Shown in pieces: positions 38,852-47,797 of a stretch of DNA of 57,518 nucleotides; position 1 is the first letter of the stretch, and each line of letters opens with the position of its first letter. The notes below the pieces were generated by a model. The model did not search any database and was not told the DNA's origin. It was given only the letters and a program-made list of their open reading frames with translations. The position numbers were made by a program, and so were the translations under genes. Source of the DNA: Bacteroidota bacterium (GTDB lineage: Bacteria > Bacteroidota > Bacteroidia > UBA7662 > CANHCV01); the NCBI GenBank assembly GCA_947459245.1, contig CANHCV010000007.1:1-57518 (forward strand), read 5' to 3'.

Positions 38852-39304
38852 ATGAAAGTGGTGATACAACGAGTGAAACATGCTGAAGTTGAGGTAGCCG
38901 GCCAAAAAACGGGTAGCATTGAAGATGGACTGCTGGTTTTGGCCGGGTTTGTTTTAACCGATACCCAGGAAGATTTAAGCTGGATGGCCAAAAAACTGGT
39001 GGGATTGCGGATTTTTAATGACGACGACGGAATCATGAATCGTTCCATCCACGATGTACAAGGGGATATTTTATTGGTTAGTCAATTCACCCTTCACGCT
39101 TCAACCAAAAAAGGGAATCGCCCCAGTTACCTCAAGGCCGCAAAACCCGAGGTTGCCATCATCTTGTATCAACAATTTCATCAAATACTAGAAATAGAAT
39201 TGGGGAAAACCGTTCCAACCGGCATTTTTGGGGCAGATATGAAAGTATCCCTATTGAACGATGGACCAGTAACCATTTTGATTGATACCGAAAACAAAGA
39301 ATAA
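38852..39304 (+). CDS. dtd: D-aminoacyl-tRNA deacylase
   Basis: A 150-residue DTD1-type enzyme that hydrolyses D-amino acids and misattached glycine from tRNA. The start MKVVIQRVKHAEVEV, the SQFTLHAS motif (about 78-85) and the C-terminal NDGPVTILID with the cross-subunit GP motif are all present. Length is standard. The start at 38852 is the family start, preferred over an ATG six codons upstream. It is followed by mazG after 3 bases. Confidence 0.96.
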   Translation: MKVVIQRVKHAEVEVAGQKTGSIEDGLLVLAGFVLTDTQEDLSWMAKKLVGLRIFNDDDGIMNRSIHDVQGDILLVSQFTLHASTKKGNRPSYLKAAKPEVAIILYQQFHQILEIELGKTVPTGIFGADMKVSLLNDGPVTILIDTENKE

Positions 39305-39307
39305 TTC

Positions 39308-39640
39308 ATGGAAAAAAGTTTATCAAACCTTCAGGAAGAAGTAGATCATTGGATTAAAACCGTTGGGGTTCGCTATTTCAATGAACTCACCAATACCGCA
39401 ATTTTGATGGAAGAAGTTGGTGAATTGGCCCGACTGATGGCCAGAACTTATGGAGAGCAATCGTTCAAATCCAGCGATCAAGATCGCGATTTGGGGGAGG
39501 AAATGGCGGATGTGTTATGGGTATTGCTTTGTTTGGCCAATCAAACAGGCGTGAATTTGGAAGATGCTTGGGCCAAAAAGATGGAGAAGCGAACCCAGCG
39601 AGATTTACATCGGCATCAAAACAACGAAAAATTAAAATAG
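39308..39640 (+). CDS. MazG-like nucleotide pyrophosphohydrolase
   Basis: A 110-residue all-helical protein with the MazG metal-binding motifs EEVGELARL (about 36-44) and EEMADVLWVLL (about 64-74). Enzymes of this single-domain type hydrolyse (d)NTPs to monophosphates and pyrophosphate as house-cleaning; the exact substrate is not evident. It lies three bases after dtd. Confidence 0.9.
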   Translation: MEKSLSNLQEEVDHWIKTVGVRYFNELTNTAILMEEVGELARLMARTYGEQSFKSSDQDRDLGEEMADVLWVLLCLANQTGVNLEDAWAKKMEKRTQRDLHRHQNNEKLK

Positions 39641-39699
39641 TCGTTTGAAATTCGAATAAAATGGGGTAAATTAGGTGCCCCAATTAAAAAATATGTGTT

Positions 39700-40428
39700 A
39701 TGGCAGGAATCAATAAGTATTCAGAGGAGGAAATTACCAAGCGATTTGTTCCCAAAAACTGGACTGAAAAGCAGGCCAGCAGTTCGTGGATGTTGTTTAA
39801 AATTATGGCCGAATTCGTTGACGGATTTGAAACGTTGAACGCCATCGGCCCATGCGTATCCATTTTTGGATCGGCCAGAACCCAACCCGATAATCAGTAT
39901 TACCAACTGGCCGAAGAAATCGCCGCCAAAATGGTGGAAAAAGGATACGGTGTGATTACAGGCGGCGGACCAGGAATCATGGAAGCGGCCAACAAAGGAG
40001 CTCAGAAAGCTGGTGGAAAATCGGTAGGATTAGGCATTGAGCTCCCTTTCGAAACCGAACCCAACCCCTACATCGATCACGATAAATACCTCAATCACCG
40101 CTTTTTCTTCGTCCGAAAAGTGATGTTCGTTAAGTATTCCCAAGGATTTGTGGTGATGCCTGGCGGTTTTGGTACCATGGACGAACTTTTTGAAGCCCTT
40201 ACCCTTATCCAAACCGGTAAAATCGGCAAATTTCCCATTGTACTGGTTGGAACTTCCTATTGGAAAGGATTGGTGGATTGGTTGATCGAAACCATGGGAA
40301 AAGAAGAGAAAAACATTCATTTGGAAGACATGGATTTGATGAAAATTGTAGATACCGCCGAAGATGCCGTTCAACACATCGACGATTTTTACTCCAAATA
40401 CATGCACCAATTGTCGCCCAACTTTTGA
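39700..40428 (+). CDS. LOG family protein (TIGR00730 Rossmann fold)
   Basis: A 242-residue cytoplasmic protein with the lysine decarboxylase-like/LOG signature PGGFGTMDELFEALT (about 151-165) and the nucleotide-binding stretch GVITGGGPGIMEAAN. LOG proteins are cytokinin riboside 5'-monophosphate phosphoribohydrolases or related nucleotide 5'-monophosphate nucleosidases, so AMP-like substrates are plausible. The TGA stop overlaps the next gene's ATG by one base (TGATG). Confidence 0.92.
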   Translation: MAGINKYSEEEITKRFVPKNWTEKQASSSWMLFKIMAEFVDGFETLNAIGPCVSIFGSARTQPDNQYYQLAEEIAAKMVEKGYGVITGGGPGIMEAANKGAQKAGGKSVGLGIELPFETEPNPYIDHDKYLNHRFFFVRKVMFVKYSQGFVVMPGGFGTMDELFEALTLIQTGKIGKFPIVLVGTSYWKGLVDWLIETMGKEEKNIHLEDMDLMKIVDTAEDAVQHIDDFYSKYMHQLSPNF

Positions 40429-42524
40429 TGAAACCCCTCCTCGCCGTCGCATTTTTCCTGTCTGCAATAAACGTTTTTGCTCAATCTTCCTTTTCACCCG
40501 TTCTACCGGTTGATAGCCCCGTTCTACTATCGGGTACATTTGGGGAGATTCGAAGCCATCACTTTCATTCGGGAATTGATATACGAACGGGAGGCGTGGA
40601 AGGGTGGAACGTGCGTTCCATCGAAAAAGGAGTTGTTCGAAGAATCAAAATTTCCAGTTACGGAAATGGAAAAGCCCTTTACGTGGAACATCCACAAGGC
40701 TACACCTCGGTGTATTGCCATTTGATGGTTTTTTCAAAAAAAATACAGGATTTGGTGGATTCCATCCAACGAAAGCAGGAATTTTTCGAGTTGGATACGG
40801 TTTTTACAGGAGCTGGAATTCCGGTAGAAAAATCGGAAATGATTGCCCTTTCGGGAAACAGTGGAGGATCGGAAGGACCACATCTGCATTTTGAAATTCG
40901 CGACTCCAAAAACGAGGAGCCCTTGAACCCTGAACTGTTTTATCACGGTAAAATATTGGATTCTGTTTCTCCAGTGATGGGGGTGATTCGTTTGTTTGTT
41001 CCTTCGGGATTGGACGGGACTTTCCGTATTTCCCAAGGAAAAGATACCCTAGAAATGGAAGCTTCCCGGAGTTGTTTCTATTGGACCATTCAATTTTCCG
41101 ATGATCAAACCCGAAAGGGGAATCAGAACTTTCCGTACGAAATTGAATTGAAGGAAAACCAGAATTCGTGGTTTCATTTGAAGAACGATCGGTTTGCCTT
41201 TTGGCAATCGCGTTGGGTGGATGGCACCGTTCAATATCCGAAAAGCGAATTTCAGGCGTTGCGCATTCCCGCCCTTCCCGGCAACCGAATGCCTTTGCTA
41301 AAAACATCCAACAGGGCGGAATACCTTTGTCAGCTCGATACGCAATGGAAACATTACTCGGTTCGGATTTCGGATTCCCGGGGAAATGAAACGAGAAAAG
41401 TTTTGGCGATCCGCACCCCGGGAATGGAACACCCCGTTGATACCTTAGCCCTAATCAGTTCACCCATTTCCGACAAATCTTTGAAGAATGAAGGATTTGA
41501 GGCATTTATTCCCAAAGAAGCCCAATTTGAAACAAGGGAAGAAATCGCCATTTATCCTGGAAAAAACATTTCAAAAGCGGTGGTGGCCATCATGCCTTTA
41601 GGAATTCCTTTCGCATCTCCCATCACTGTTCGAGTTCCTAAAAACCAAGTCCCAACCGAATTAAGTCGAAAATTGATGTTCATGGTTTCCGATCATCAAG
41701 GAAAACGAACCATCGTTATTCCCAAAATTACCGAATCTGATTATGTTTTTTCATTGCGGGAAACAGGCATGATTTATTGGGATATTGATACCGTTTCGCC
41801 TGAATTGAAAAATTTATTCGATGAAAATCGCGTGATTTATGGGGGCGACACCTTGAAAATTCAGGTGAAAGAAATGTTGAGCGGAATTGGTTCCTACCGA
41901 GCTAGCATCGACAACAAGTGGGTGTTATCTGAATACGAACCCAGAAGCAATCAATTCTGGATTTTCATTCCAAAAAACATTGGGATGGGGAATCGTGTTA
42001 TTCAACTTAAGGCTTGGGACACCAAGGGCAATGCATCAGAATTAAAAATTAAATTGAGAACCATGAATCATCCAGAAATTGGAAAAGCAGCACCTGCTTT
42101 TTACGGAAAAAACCAAAAAGGAGAGGACATCTCTTTGGAACAATTCAAAGGCAAAAAAGTATTGTTGTACTTCTACCCGAAAGACGATACTCCGGGTTGT
42201 ACGGCCGAAGCCTGCAATTTGCGCGACAATTATTCAACGTTAACGTCGGCAGGTTGGGAAGTGATTGGAGTGAGTACCGATTCGGTAAAAAGCCACGATA
42301 AGTTTGCCGTGAAGTTCGAGTTACCTTTTCATTTGTTGGCAGATGAAGAGAAGAAAACCGTTGAAGCTTACGGCGTTTGGGTTGAAAAGAGCATGTACGG
42401 AAGAAAATACATGGGAACCGATCGCAAATCCTTCATCATTGATGAAAATGGAGTTTTAATCAAAATCATTGAAAAGGTTGATACCAAAAACCACACCCAA
42501 CAAGTGTTGGACGCTTTAAAGTAA
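40428..42524 (+). CDS. M23 peptidase fused in frame to a Bcp-type peroxiredoxin
   Basis: One open frame of 698 residues without interruption. The N-terminal part has a signal peptide (MKPLLAVAFFLSAINVFAQ), then an M23/LytM domain with the zinc motifs SHHFHSGIDIR (about 42) and GPHLHFEIRD (about 150), followed by a beta-rich region to about 545. From Met546 the text is a complete 153-residue Bcp peroxiredoxin with peroxidatic Cys in DDTPGCTAEACNLRDNY. M23 peptidases cut peptidoglycan in the periplasm; Bcp normally reduces peroxides in the cytoplasm. The fusion may be real, or an internal start at ATG 42063 may make a separate cytoplasmic Bcp. The start overlaps the LOG stop by one base. Confidence 0.88.
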   Translation: MKPLLAVAFFLSAINVFAQSSFSPVLPVDSPVLLSGTFGEIRSHHFHSGIDIRTGGVEGWNVRSIEKGVVRRIKISSYGNGKALYVEHPQGYTSVYCHLMVFSKKIQDLVDSIQRKQEFFELDTVFTGAGIPVEKSEMIALSGNSGGSEGPHLHFEIRDSKNEEPLNPELFYHGKILDSVSPVMGVIRLFVPSGLDGTFRISQGKDTLEMEASRSCFYWTIQFSDDQTRKGNQNFPYEIELKENQNSWFHLKNDRFAFWQSRWVDGTVQYPKSEFQALRIPALPGNRMPLLKTSNRAEYLCQLDTQWKHYSVRISDSRGNETRKVLAIRTPGMEHPVDTLALISSPISDKSLKNEGFEAFIPKEAQFETREEIAIYPGKNISKAVVAIMPLGIPFASPITVRVPKNQVPTELSRKLMFMVSDHQGKRTIVIPKITESDYVFSLRETGMIYWDIDTVSPELKNLFDENRVIYGGDTLKIQVKEMLSGIGSYRASIDNKWVLSEYEPRSNQFWIFIPKNIGMGNRVIQLKAWDTKGNASELKIKLRTMNHPEIGKAAPAFYGKNQKGEDISLEQFKGKKVLLYFYPKDDTPGCTAEACNLRDNYSTLTSAGWEVIGVSTDSVKSHDKFAVKFELPFHLLADEEKKTVEAYGVWVEKSMYGRKYMGTDRKSFIIDENGVLIKIIEKVDTKNHTQQVLDALK

Positions 42525-42529
42525 TCTCA

Positions 42530-42549
42530 GGGGCTTCGGCCCCTTTTTT
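42530..42549 (+). terminator. UUCG-loop terminator after the M23-Bcp gene
   Basis: A GGGGC-TTCG-GCCCC hairpin (42530-42543) is followed by six T residues, six bases after the stop codon. The stable UUCG tetraloop makes this a convincing terminator. Confidence 0.9.
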
Positions 42550-42622
42550 ATACCTGATACCCACCAAAAATTCTCGAAATGGGAATAAATTTCAAATATG
42601 GAAAAGAAACGGTGAAATTGCT

Positions 42623-42630
42623 TACCTTTG
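42623..42630 (+). promoter_or_regulatory. -7 box of the FIST protein gene
   Basis: TACCTTTG is an exact TAnnTTTG match, 19 bases before the ATG at 42650. No good -33 TTG is apparent at 19-21 bp. Confidence 0.5.
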
Positions 42631-42649
42631 AAAACACTGATTATTATTC

Positions 42650-43789
42650 ATGAAGCACGCCCAACATATTTTTCAAGGAGACCTGAACCAATTTAGGTTA
42701 GCGGATTATTTCCCTGAGACATACGATTGGGTTTTGGTTTTCGGCAACCGGTTTTTATTGGAGAATCCCGAAAATCAAGCAATTCTCGCGAATCAATTTC
42801 AAGGAAGCATCATTTCTGGTTGTTCCACCTCGGGGGAATTCAGTGGAAGCGATGTGGGAGAACCAACCATTTCCATTACCGGAATTACTTTTGAAAAAGC
42901 CAAGTTGGTTCAGAAATCCGTTCAAATTGCTAGTTTTCCTTCTTCAAGAGATGCTGGAAAACACCTCATTTCTTCTTTTGAGGAAGAAAACCTAAAGCAC
43001 GTGTTCATCATTTCCGATGGTACGTTGGTGAATGGTTCACAATTGGTAGAAGGAATGAATCATGTATTGGGCGATTCCATCACCTTAAGTGGCGGATTGG
43101 CAGGAGATGCCGGTTTGTTTGAAAAGACTTTGGTTTTGAACCATCAAGGGAAGTGGGAACAAGGCATCATCAGTGCCGTTGGTTTTTACGGAGATGTTGA
43201 AGTGAGTTGTGGATCGGCAGGCGGATGGACCAGTTTTGGAATGGAAAAAACCATCACCCAATCCAAGGCCAACGTGTTGTATGAAATCGACGGGCAACCG
43301 GCCTTGGAAATGTACAAGAACCTCTTGGGCGATCGTTCCAAAGAACTGCCGGGGGCAGCATTGCTTTTCCCCCTCCTCCTTTCCGTTCAAAACGAAAGCG
43401 AACCCGTTGTTCGAACCATTTTAGGTGTTAACGAAGCCGATCAAAGCCTCACTTTTGCTGGAGATATGCCGGTTGGATCCATCGTTCGACTCATGAAATC
43501 CAACAACGAAAACCTGGTGTTGGGAGCCCACGAAGCTTGCGTTGCAGCCACCCAACATCTTTCAGAAGTCCCACAATTAGCCATTTTGGTGAGTTGTGTT
43601 GGACGAAAATTGGTTTTAAAAGATCAAGTATTTCGGGAAGTTGACGCCATTCGAACCTACTTCGATAAACAAAAAAATGTGATTGTTGCTGGGTTTTATT
43701 CCTACGGCGAAATTGCACCTTACTACCGAACCATGGATTGCAAGTTGCACAACCAAACCATGACCGTTACCCTTATTCGAGAATTTTAA
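42650..43789 (+). CDS. FIST N- and C-terminal domain sensory protein
   Basis: A 379-residue soluble protein with the FIST N domain (about 30-215; IISGCSTSGEF, SGGLAGDAG) and FIST C domain (about 230-365; ALEMYKNLLGD, FYSYGEIAP). FIST domains are thought to bind small ligands, often amino acids, and are usually joined to or beside histidine kinases, GGDEF proteins or chemoreceptors. No signalling gene adjoins it here, so its output is unknown. It is a single-gene unit with its own -7 box; the 3' end overlaps the convergent GH3 gene by 17 bp. Confidence 0.9.
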   Translation: MKHAQHIFQGDLNQFRLADYFPETYDWVLVFGNRFLLENPENQAILANQFQGSIISGCSTSGEFSGSDVGEPTISITGITFEKAKLVQKSVQIASFPSSRDAGKHLISSFEEENLKHVFIISDGTLVNGSQLVEGMNHVLGDSITLSGGLAGDAGLFEKTLVLNHQGKWEQGIISAVGFYGDVEVSCGSAGGWTSFGMEKTITQSKANVLYEIDGQPALEMYKNLLGDRSKELPGAALLFPLLLSVQNESEPVVRTILGVNEADQSLTFAGDMPVGSIVRLMKSNNENLVLGAHEACVAATQHLSEVPQLAILVSCVGRKLVLKDQVFREVDAIRTYFDKQKNVIVAGFYSYGEIAPYYRTMDCKLHNQTMTVTLIREF

Positions 43790-45293
43790 TTTTTGGAAGA
43801 ATCGCCTCCAAAATTTCTCGATCATTGCACAATCTAGGCACTTTGTTTTGCCCACCCAATTTCCCCTTTTCTTTCAACCAATTGTAAAACGTATCGGCAG
43901 AAGCGGCATGCACCAACGGAGGATTCATTCCCATGTTTTCCTTCCGCTTTGCGGCATAATCGGAGTTAACCAACTGCAGTTGCTCATCCAAAGCCGCAGC
44001 AAAATCGTTCAAATCCTTTGGCTGCTTTTCAAATGCGATGATCCACTCGTGTCCCCCACCCTTTCCATCCTTCATGTAAACCGGTCCTGCTGTGTAATCA
44101 GCCATCACCGAATGGGTCATTAAACATGCTTTCTCTATCGCAAAATCGGCATTTTCTATCATCAACTCTTCACCAAACACGTTGATAAACAGTTTGGTTC
44201 GCCCAATAATAACGAATCGATGAGGAAAGGTAGATGTAAACCGAACGGTATCTCCAATGAGGTAGCGCCAAAGTCCGCCATTGGTGCTGATAACCACCGC
44301 ATACGCCTTTCCAACTTCCACCTCACCGATGGTTTTGGTGGAAGGAAACGGCTGACCCAATTCCGATAGAGGAACAAACTCGTAAAAGATACCATAATCG
44401 AGCATCAGCAACATTTCGTTTTTGTTGGGATCGTCTTGAATCCCAAAGAAACCCTCGCTCGCGTTATAAATTTCTACCGTTTTGGGCATTTTTCCACCGA
44501 AGATCGATTTGATGGAATCGCGATAAGGGCCAAATCCAACACCTCCGTGAAACAAGACTTCGAAATTGGGCCACACTTCGCGCACGTCTTGTACCCCTTT
44601 TCGCTGCATCACCCAATGGAACAACACCATCATCCACGTTGGAACGCCCGATACGCTGATGACATTTTCGATGATGGTATTTTCTCCAATCTTCACAATT
44701 TTCGACTCCCAATCTTCCATCAAAGCGATCGACAAATCGGGCGTTCGGATAAACTGGGCCCAAAAGGGCAAGTTTTGCATGATCACGGCCGACAAATCGC
44801 CATAAAACGTATCTGGATTCCAGTGATTTTGTTGGTGGCTACCACCAAGCGACAAATTTTTGCCAGAAAAGAGTTGGGTATTTTCAGACGATTGGCAATA
44901 AAGGGCCAACATGTCTTTCCCTCCTTTAAAATGACAATCTTCCAAGGCTTCTTGGGTAACCGGAATGAATTTAGATCGCGCATTGGTGGTACCTGATGAC
45001 TTGGCGAACCAACGAATCTCGGTAGGCCACAACACGTTGGGTTCGCCTTTTAACGTTCGCTCGATGAAAGGATAAAGGCCTTCGTAATTTACCACCGGCA
45101 CCCGTTCTTGAAATTCGCGAACCTTTCCCATGGAGGAGAACTGATACTTATTTCCAAAAACGGTGTCTTTGGATTGACTGATAATTCTTTTCAGATTTTC
45201 TTGCTGAACTTCTTCCGGGTACTTCATGAAAAGCTCCATCTGATGGATGCGCTTTTTCATGATCCAACTCATGATGGAATTGATGACCCTCAT
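43773..45293 (-). CDS. GH3 auxin-responsive promoter family protein
   Basis: A 506-residue member of the GH3 acyl-acid-amido synthetase superfamily, adenylating enzymes related to firefly luciferase. The ATP-binding motif [16 protein letters not shown] (about 90-105), [13 protein letters not shown] and YRLGDTVRF-like [14 protein letters not shown] are visible. Plant members conjugate amino acids to acyl acids; the bacterial substrate is unknown. The ATG at 45293 overlaps the lptB stop (ATGA), and is preferred to an upstream GTG at 45299. It is the last gene of recJ-lptB-GH3. Confidence 0.9.
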   Translation of the reverse strand: MRVINSIMSWIMKKRIHQMELFMKYPEEVQQENLKRIISQSKDTVFGNKYQFSSMGKVREFQERVPVVNYEGLYPFIERTLKGEPNVLWPTEIRWFAKSSGTTNARSKFIPVTQEALEDCHFKGGKDMLALYCQSSENTQLFSGKNLSLGGSHQQNHWNPDTFYGDLSAVIMQNLPFWAQFIRTPDLSIALMEDWESKIVKIGENTIIENVISVSGVPTWMMVLFHWVMQRKGVQDVREVWPNFEVLFHGGVGFGPYRDSIKSIFGGKMPKTVEIYNASEGFFGIQDDPNKNEMLLMLDYGIFYEFVPLSELGQPFPSTKTIGEVEVGKAYAVVISTNGGLWRYLIGDTVRFTSTFPHRFVIIGRTKLFINVFGEELMIENADFAIEKACLMTHSVMADYTAGPVYMKDGKGGGHEWIIAFEKQPKDLNDFAAALDEQLQLVNSDYAAKRKENMGMNPPLVHAASADTFYNWLKEKGKLGGQNKVPRLCNDREILEAILPKIKILE

Positions 45294-46027
45294 TCCCACA
45301 CTTTTTCGTGAAAAATAAATCCTTTCCCGATGTATTTTTCTCTTACTTCCGGGTCTTCAACCAACTCGGCGGGGCGACCTTGTTTCAAAATTTTTCCTTC
45401 GTACAACAAGTACACCCGATCGGTGATGTTCAACGTTTCTTGAACGTTGTGATCGGTAATTAAAATTCCAATGTTTTTCTTTTTCAATTGATAAACAATG
45501 GATTGAATATCTTCTACTGCAATGGGATCGACCCCAGCGAAGGGCTCATCCAATAAAATAAAATTGGGAGAGGTGGCCAAACATCGGGCGATTTCGGTTC
45601 TTCGGCGTTCACCGCCCGACAACACTTCGCCTTTGCTTTTCCGAATTTTGGTAAGGGAAAACTCCTCCAGCAGTTGTTCCAACTTTTGGGATTGCTCTTG
45701 TTTGGAAAGGGAGGTCATTTCTAAGATGGCTTGAATGTTTTCTTCCACTGTTAGTTTTCGAAAAACCGAAGCTTCCTGAGGCAAATACCCAACACCTTTT
45801 TGTGCCCTTTCGTACATAGGAAGATGGGTAATGTCTTCTTGATCGAGGAAAACTTTTCCTTCATCGGGTTTCACCAAACCGGTAATGATGTAAAAACTGG
45901 TGGTTTTCCCCGCTCCGTTGGGGCCCAATAACCCAACGATTTCACCTTGATTCACTTCGATGGAAACCCGGTTTACCACCGTGCGCTTTTTGTACACTTT
46001 CAGCAGTTCCTCGGATCGAAGTTTCAT
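45290..46027 (-). CDS. lptB: LPS export ABC transporter ATP-binding protein LptB
   Basis: A 245-residue ABC ATPase: Walker [10 protein letters not shown] at 35-43, the signature [13 protein letters not shown], Walker [13 protein letters not shown], and the H-loop TDHNV. These, together with [19 protein letters not shown], are specific to LptB. It powers extraction of lipopolysaccharide from the inner membrane with LptFG, which are not in this window. The start at 46027 ([14 protein letters not shown]) is two bases after the recJ stop. Confidence 0.95.
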   Translation of the reverse strand: MKLRSEELLKVYKKRTVVNRVSIEVNQGEIVGLLGPNGAGKTTSFYIITGLVKPDEGKVFLDQEDITHLPMYERAQKGVGYLPQEASVFRKLTVEENIQAILEMTSLSKQEQSQKLEQLLEEFSLTKIRKSKGEVLSGGERRRTEIARCLATSPNFILLDEPFAGVDPIAVEDIQSIVYQLKKKNIGILITDHNVQETLNITDRVYLLYEGKILKQGRPAELVEDPEVREKYIGKGFIFHEKVWE

Positions 46028-46029
46028 AA

Positions 46030-47745
46030 TCAGTACTTGATGTCTTTGATGGTTAATTTGATGGAAGATTTTCCCTTCCAAATGTTTTCTTCAACGGTGT
46101 AAACCATATCGAAAGGAATTCCTTTGGCAATTTTTTCGAAATGGTCGCCTTGATTGAAGGCAATGGCCGCGAAGGAATTCGACATTTCTTGTTTTACAAA
46201 CAATTGCAAGTGATTATTTCCAACCACTCGAATATTTCCGGTGGCATAAACGCCTTTGGAAAGGAAAACCGGCTCTGGGTTTCCAGGTCCAAAAGGAGCA
46301 AATTGCTTGAGTGTACGAACGAATTTAAGCGTAATTTCACTCATGTTCAACACTTCGTCGATTTCAATTTTTGGAACCAACTGATCATCGGAAATGGTAG
46401 AAGCTACAATTTCTTCGAAACGATCGCGGAAGGTCGTGTAATGCTCTTCCAAAATGGTTAATCCAGCTGCATATTTATGCCCGCCAAATTGTTCCACCAA
46501 GTCGCTGCAATCGGCAATGGCTTGGTAGATGTTGAAATCCTTCACCGAACGTGCAGAACCCGTGAGTTTATTGTCCTCGGTTTTGGTAAAGACGATGGTG
46601 GGTTTGTAGTGCTTTTCAATCAAGCGAGAAGCAACAATTCCAATCACCCCTTTGTGCCACGATTCTTGGTACAAAACGGTTGACTTTCTTCCTGCCATGA
46701 TGTCGTTCCCATCCATAAAATCCAAGGCCTGTTCGGTAATGGAGGAATCGATATCTCGTCGTTCTTGGTTGGTATTGTTGATGAGGATTGCGGCCTCTTC
46801 GGCTTGAGCGCGCTCATTAGCGAGGAGCAAACGTACGGCCGCTTTGGCATCGCCCAAACGACCGGCAGCATTGATGCGCGGACCAATGGAGTGAACAATG
46901 TCGGAAATGCTGACCTCTTCGTTTTTGACGAAATTATCAATCAATACTTTTAATCCCAAACAGGGATTGGTGTTCAACTTCTTCAATCCAAAATAGGCCA
47001 AAATACGATTTTCACCGGTAATGGGCACCAAGTCGGAAGCGATACTTACGACCACCAGATCAATCAATTGATTGATTTTAGCCAACTCAAAATGGTTCTT
47101 TAGGCAAATGGCGTGCGCCAATTTAAACCCAATTCCACAACCAGAAAGGTTGGTATACGGGTACGTGCAATCTTCTCGTTTGGGATTGAGAATGGCAACG
47201 GCCGGTGGAAGATCCCCATTGGGCAAGTGGTGATCGGAAATGATCACCTGAATGCCGTTCACGTTGGCATACTCCACTTCATGAAATGCGGTAATGCCGC
47301 AATCCAAGGTAATGATCAATTTAAATCCGTTTTCTACCGCATAATCGATGGCTTGATTGGACAAACCGTAACCTTCGTGGTACCGATCGGGGATGTAATA
47401 GCCTACTTTATTGTAGAAACTACCCAAAAAAGAAACCATCAAGGCGACGGAAGTCGTGCCATCCACGTCGTAATCGCCGAAAACCAAAATGGGCTCGTTG
47501 GCCAGAATGGTTTCGTTGATGCAATCTACCGCGCGATCCATGTCTTTCAACAAATACGGATCGTGGAGATAGGAAAGCTTGGGTCGGAAATAGAAGTTGG
47601 CCGCTTCAGCGTCGGCGATTCCCCTTTGGGTGAGGAGTTCGGACAAAGCGGGATGGATTTGTAGGGTTTGACTCAAAACAGCAATTTCTTCTAAGGGACC
47701 TGCTGCTTTAATCGCCCAATTTCTATCCAATCCTCTACTTTGCAT
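46030..47745 (-). CDS. recJ: Single-stranded-DNA-specific exonuclease RecJ
   Basis: A 571-residue 5'-3' ssDNA exonuclease of recombination and repair. DHH-family motifs are present: [11 protein letters not shown] (about 90), the SDHHLPNG motif (about 167), and the DHHA1 region [15 protein letters not shown] and [10 protein letters not shown]. Length matches the family. It heads the operon recJ-lptB-GH3 behind a TAAATTTG box at 47764-47771. Confidence 0.96.
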   Translation of the reverse strand: MQSRGLDRNWAIKAAGPLEEIAVLSQTLQIHPALSELLTQRGIADAEAANFYFRPKLSYLHDPYLLKDMDRAVDCINETILANEPILVFGDYDVDGTTSVALMVSFLGSFYNKVGYYIPDRYHEGYGLSNQAIDYAVENGFKLIITLDCGITAFHEVEYANVNGIQVIISDHHLPNGDLPPAVAILNPKREDCTYPYTNLSGCGIGFKLAHAICLKNHFELAKINQLIDLVVVSIASDLVPITGENRILAYFGLKKLNTNPCLGLKVLIDNFVKNEEVSISDIVHSIGPRINAAGRLGDAKAAVRLLLANERAQAEEAAILINNTNQERRDIDSSITEQALDFMDGNDIMAGRKSTVLYQESWHKGVIGIVASRLIEKHYKPTIVFTKTEDNKLTGSARSVKDFNIYQAIADCSDLVEQFGGHKYAAGLTILEEHYTTFRDRFEEIVASTISDDQLVPKIEIDEVLNMSEITLKFVRTLKQFAPFGPGNPEPVFLSKGVYATGNIRVVGNNHLQLFVKQEMSNSFAAIAFNQGDHFEKIAKGIPFDMVYTVEENIWKGKSSIKLTIKDIKY

Positions 47746-47763
47746 AATTCAAAAAATGAACCT

Positions 47764-47771
47764 CAAATTTA
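47764..47771 (-). promoter_or_regulatory. -7 box of the recJ operon
   Basis: The minus strand reads TAAATTTG, an exact TAnnTTTG match, 18 bases before the recJ ATG. No TTG at the -33 spacing is evident. Confidence 0.45.
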
Positions 47772-47797
47772 CGGAATAAAATCCATCGACCCGAAGA

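Noticed and set aside
40260-40427. Upstream extension of the M23-Bcp frame
   Set aside because: It overlaps the conserved LOG gene in another frame; the signal peptide starts at ATG 40428.
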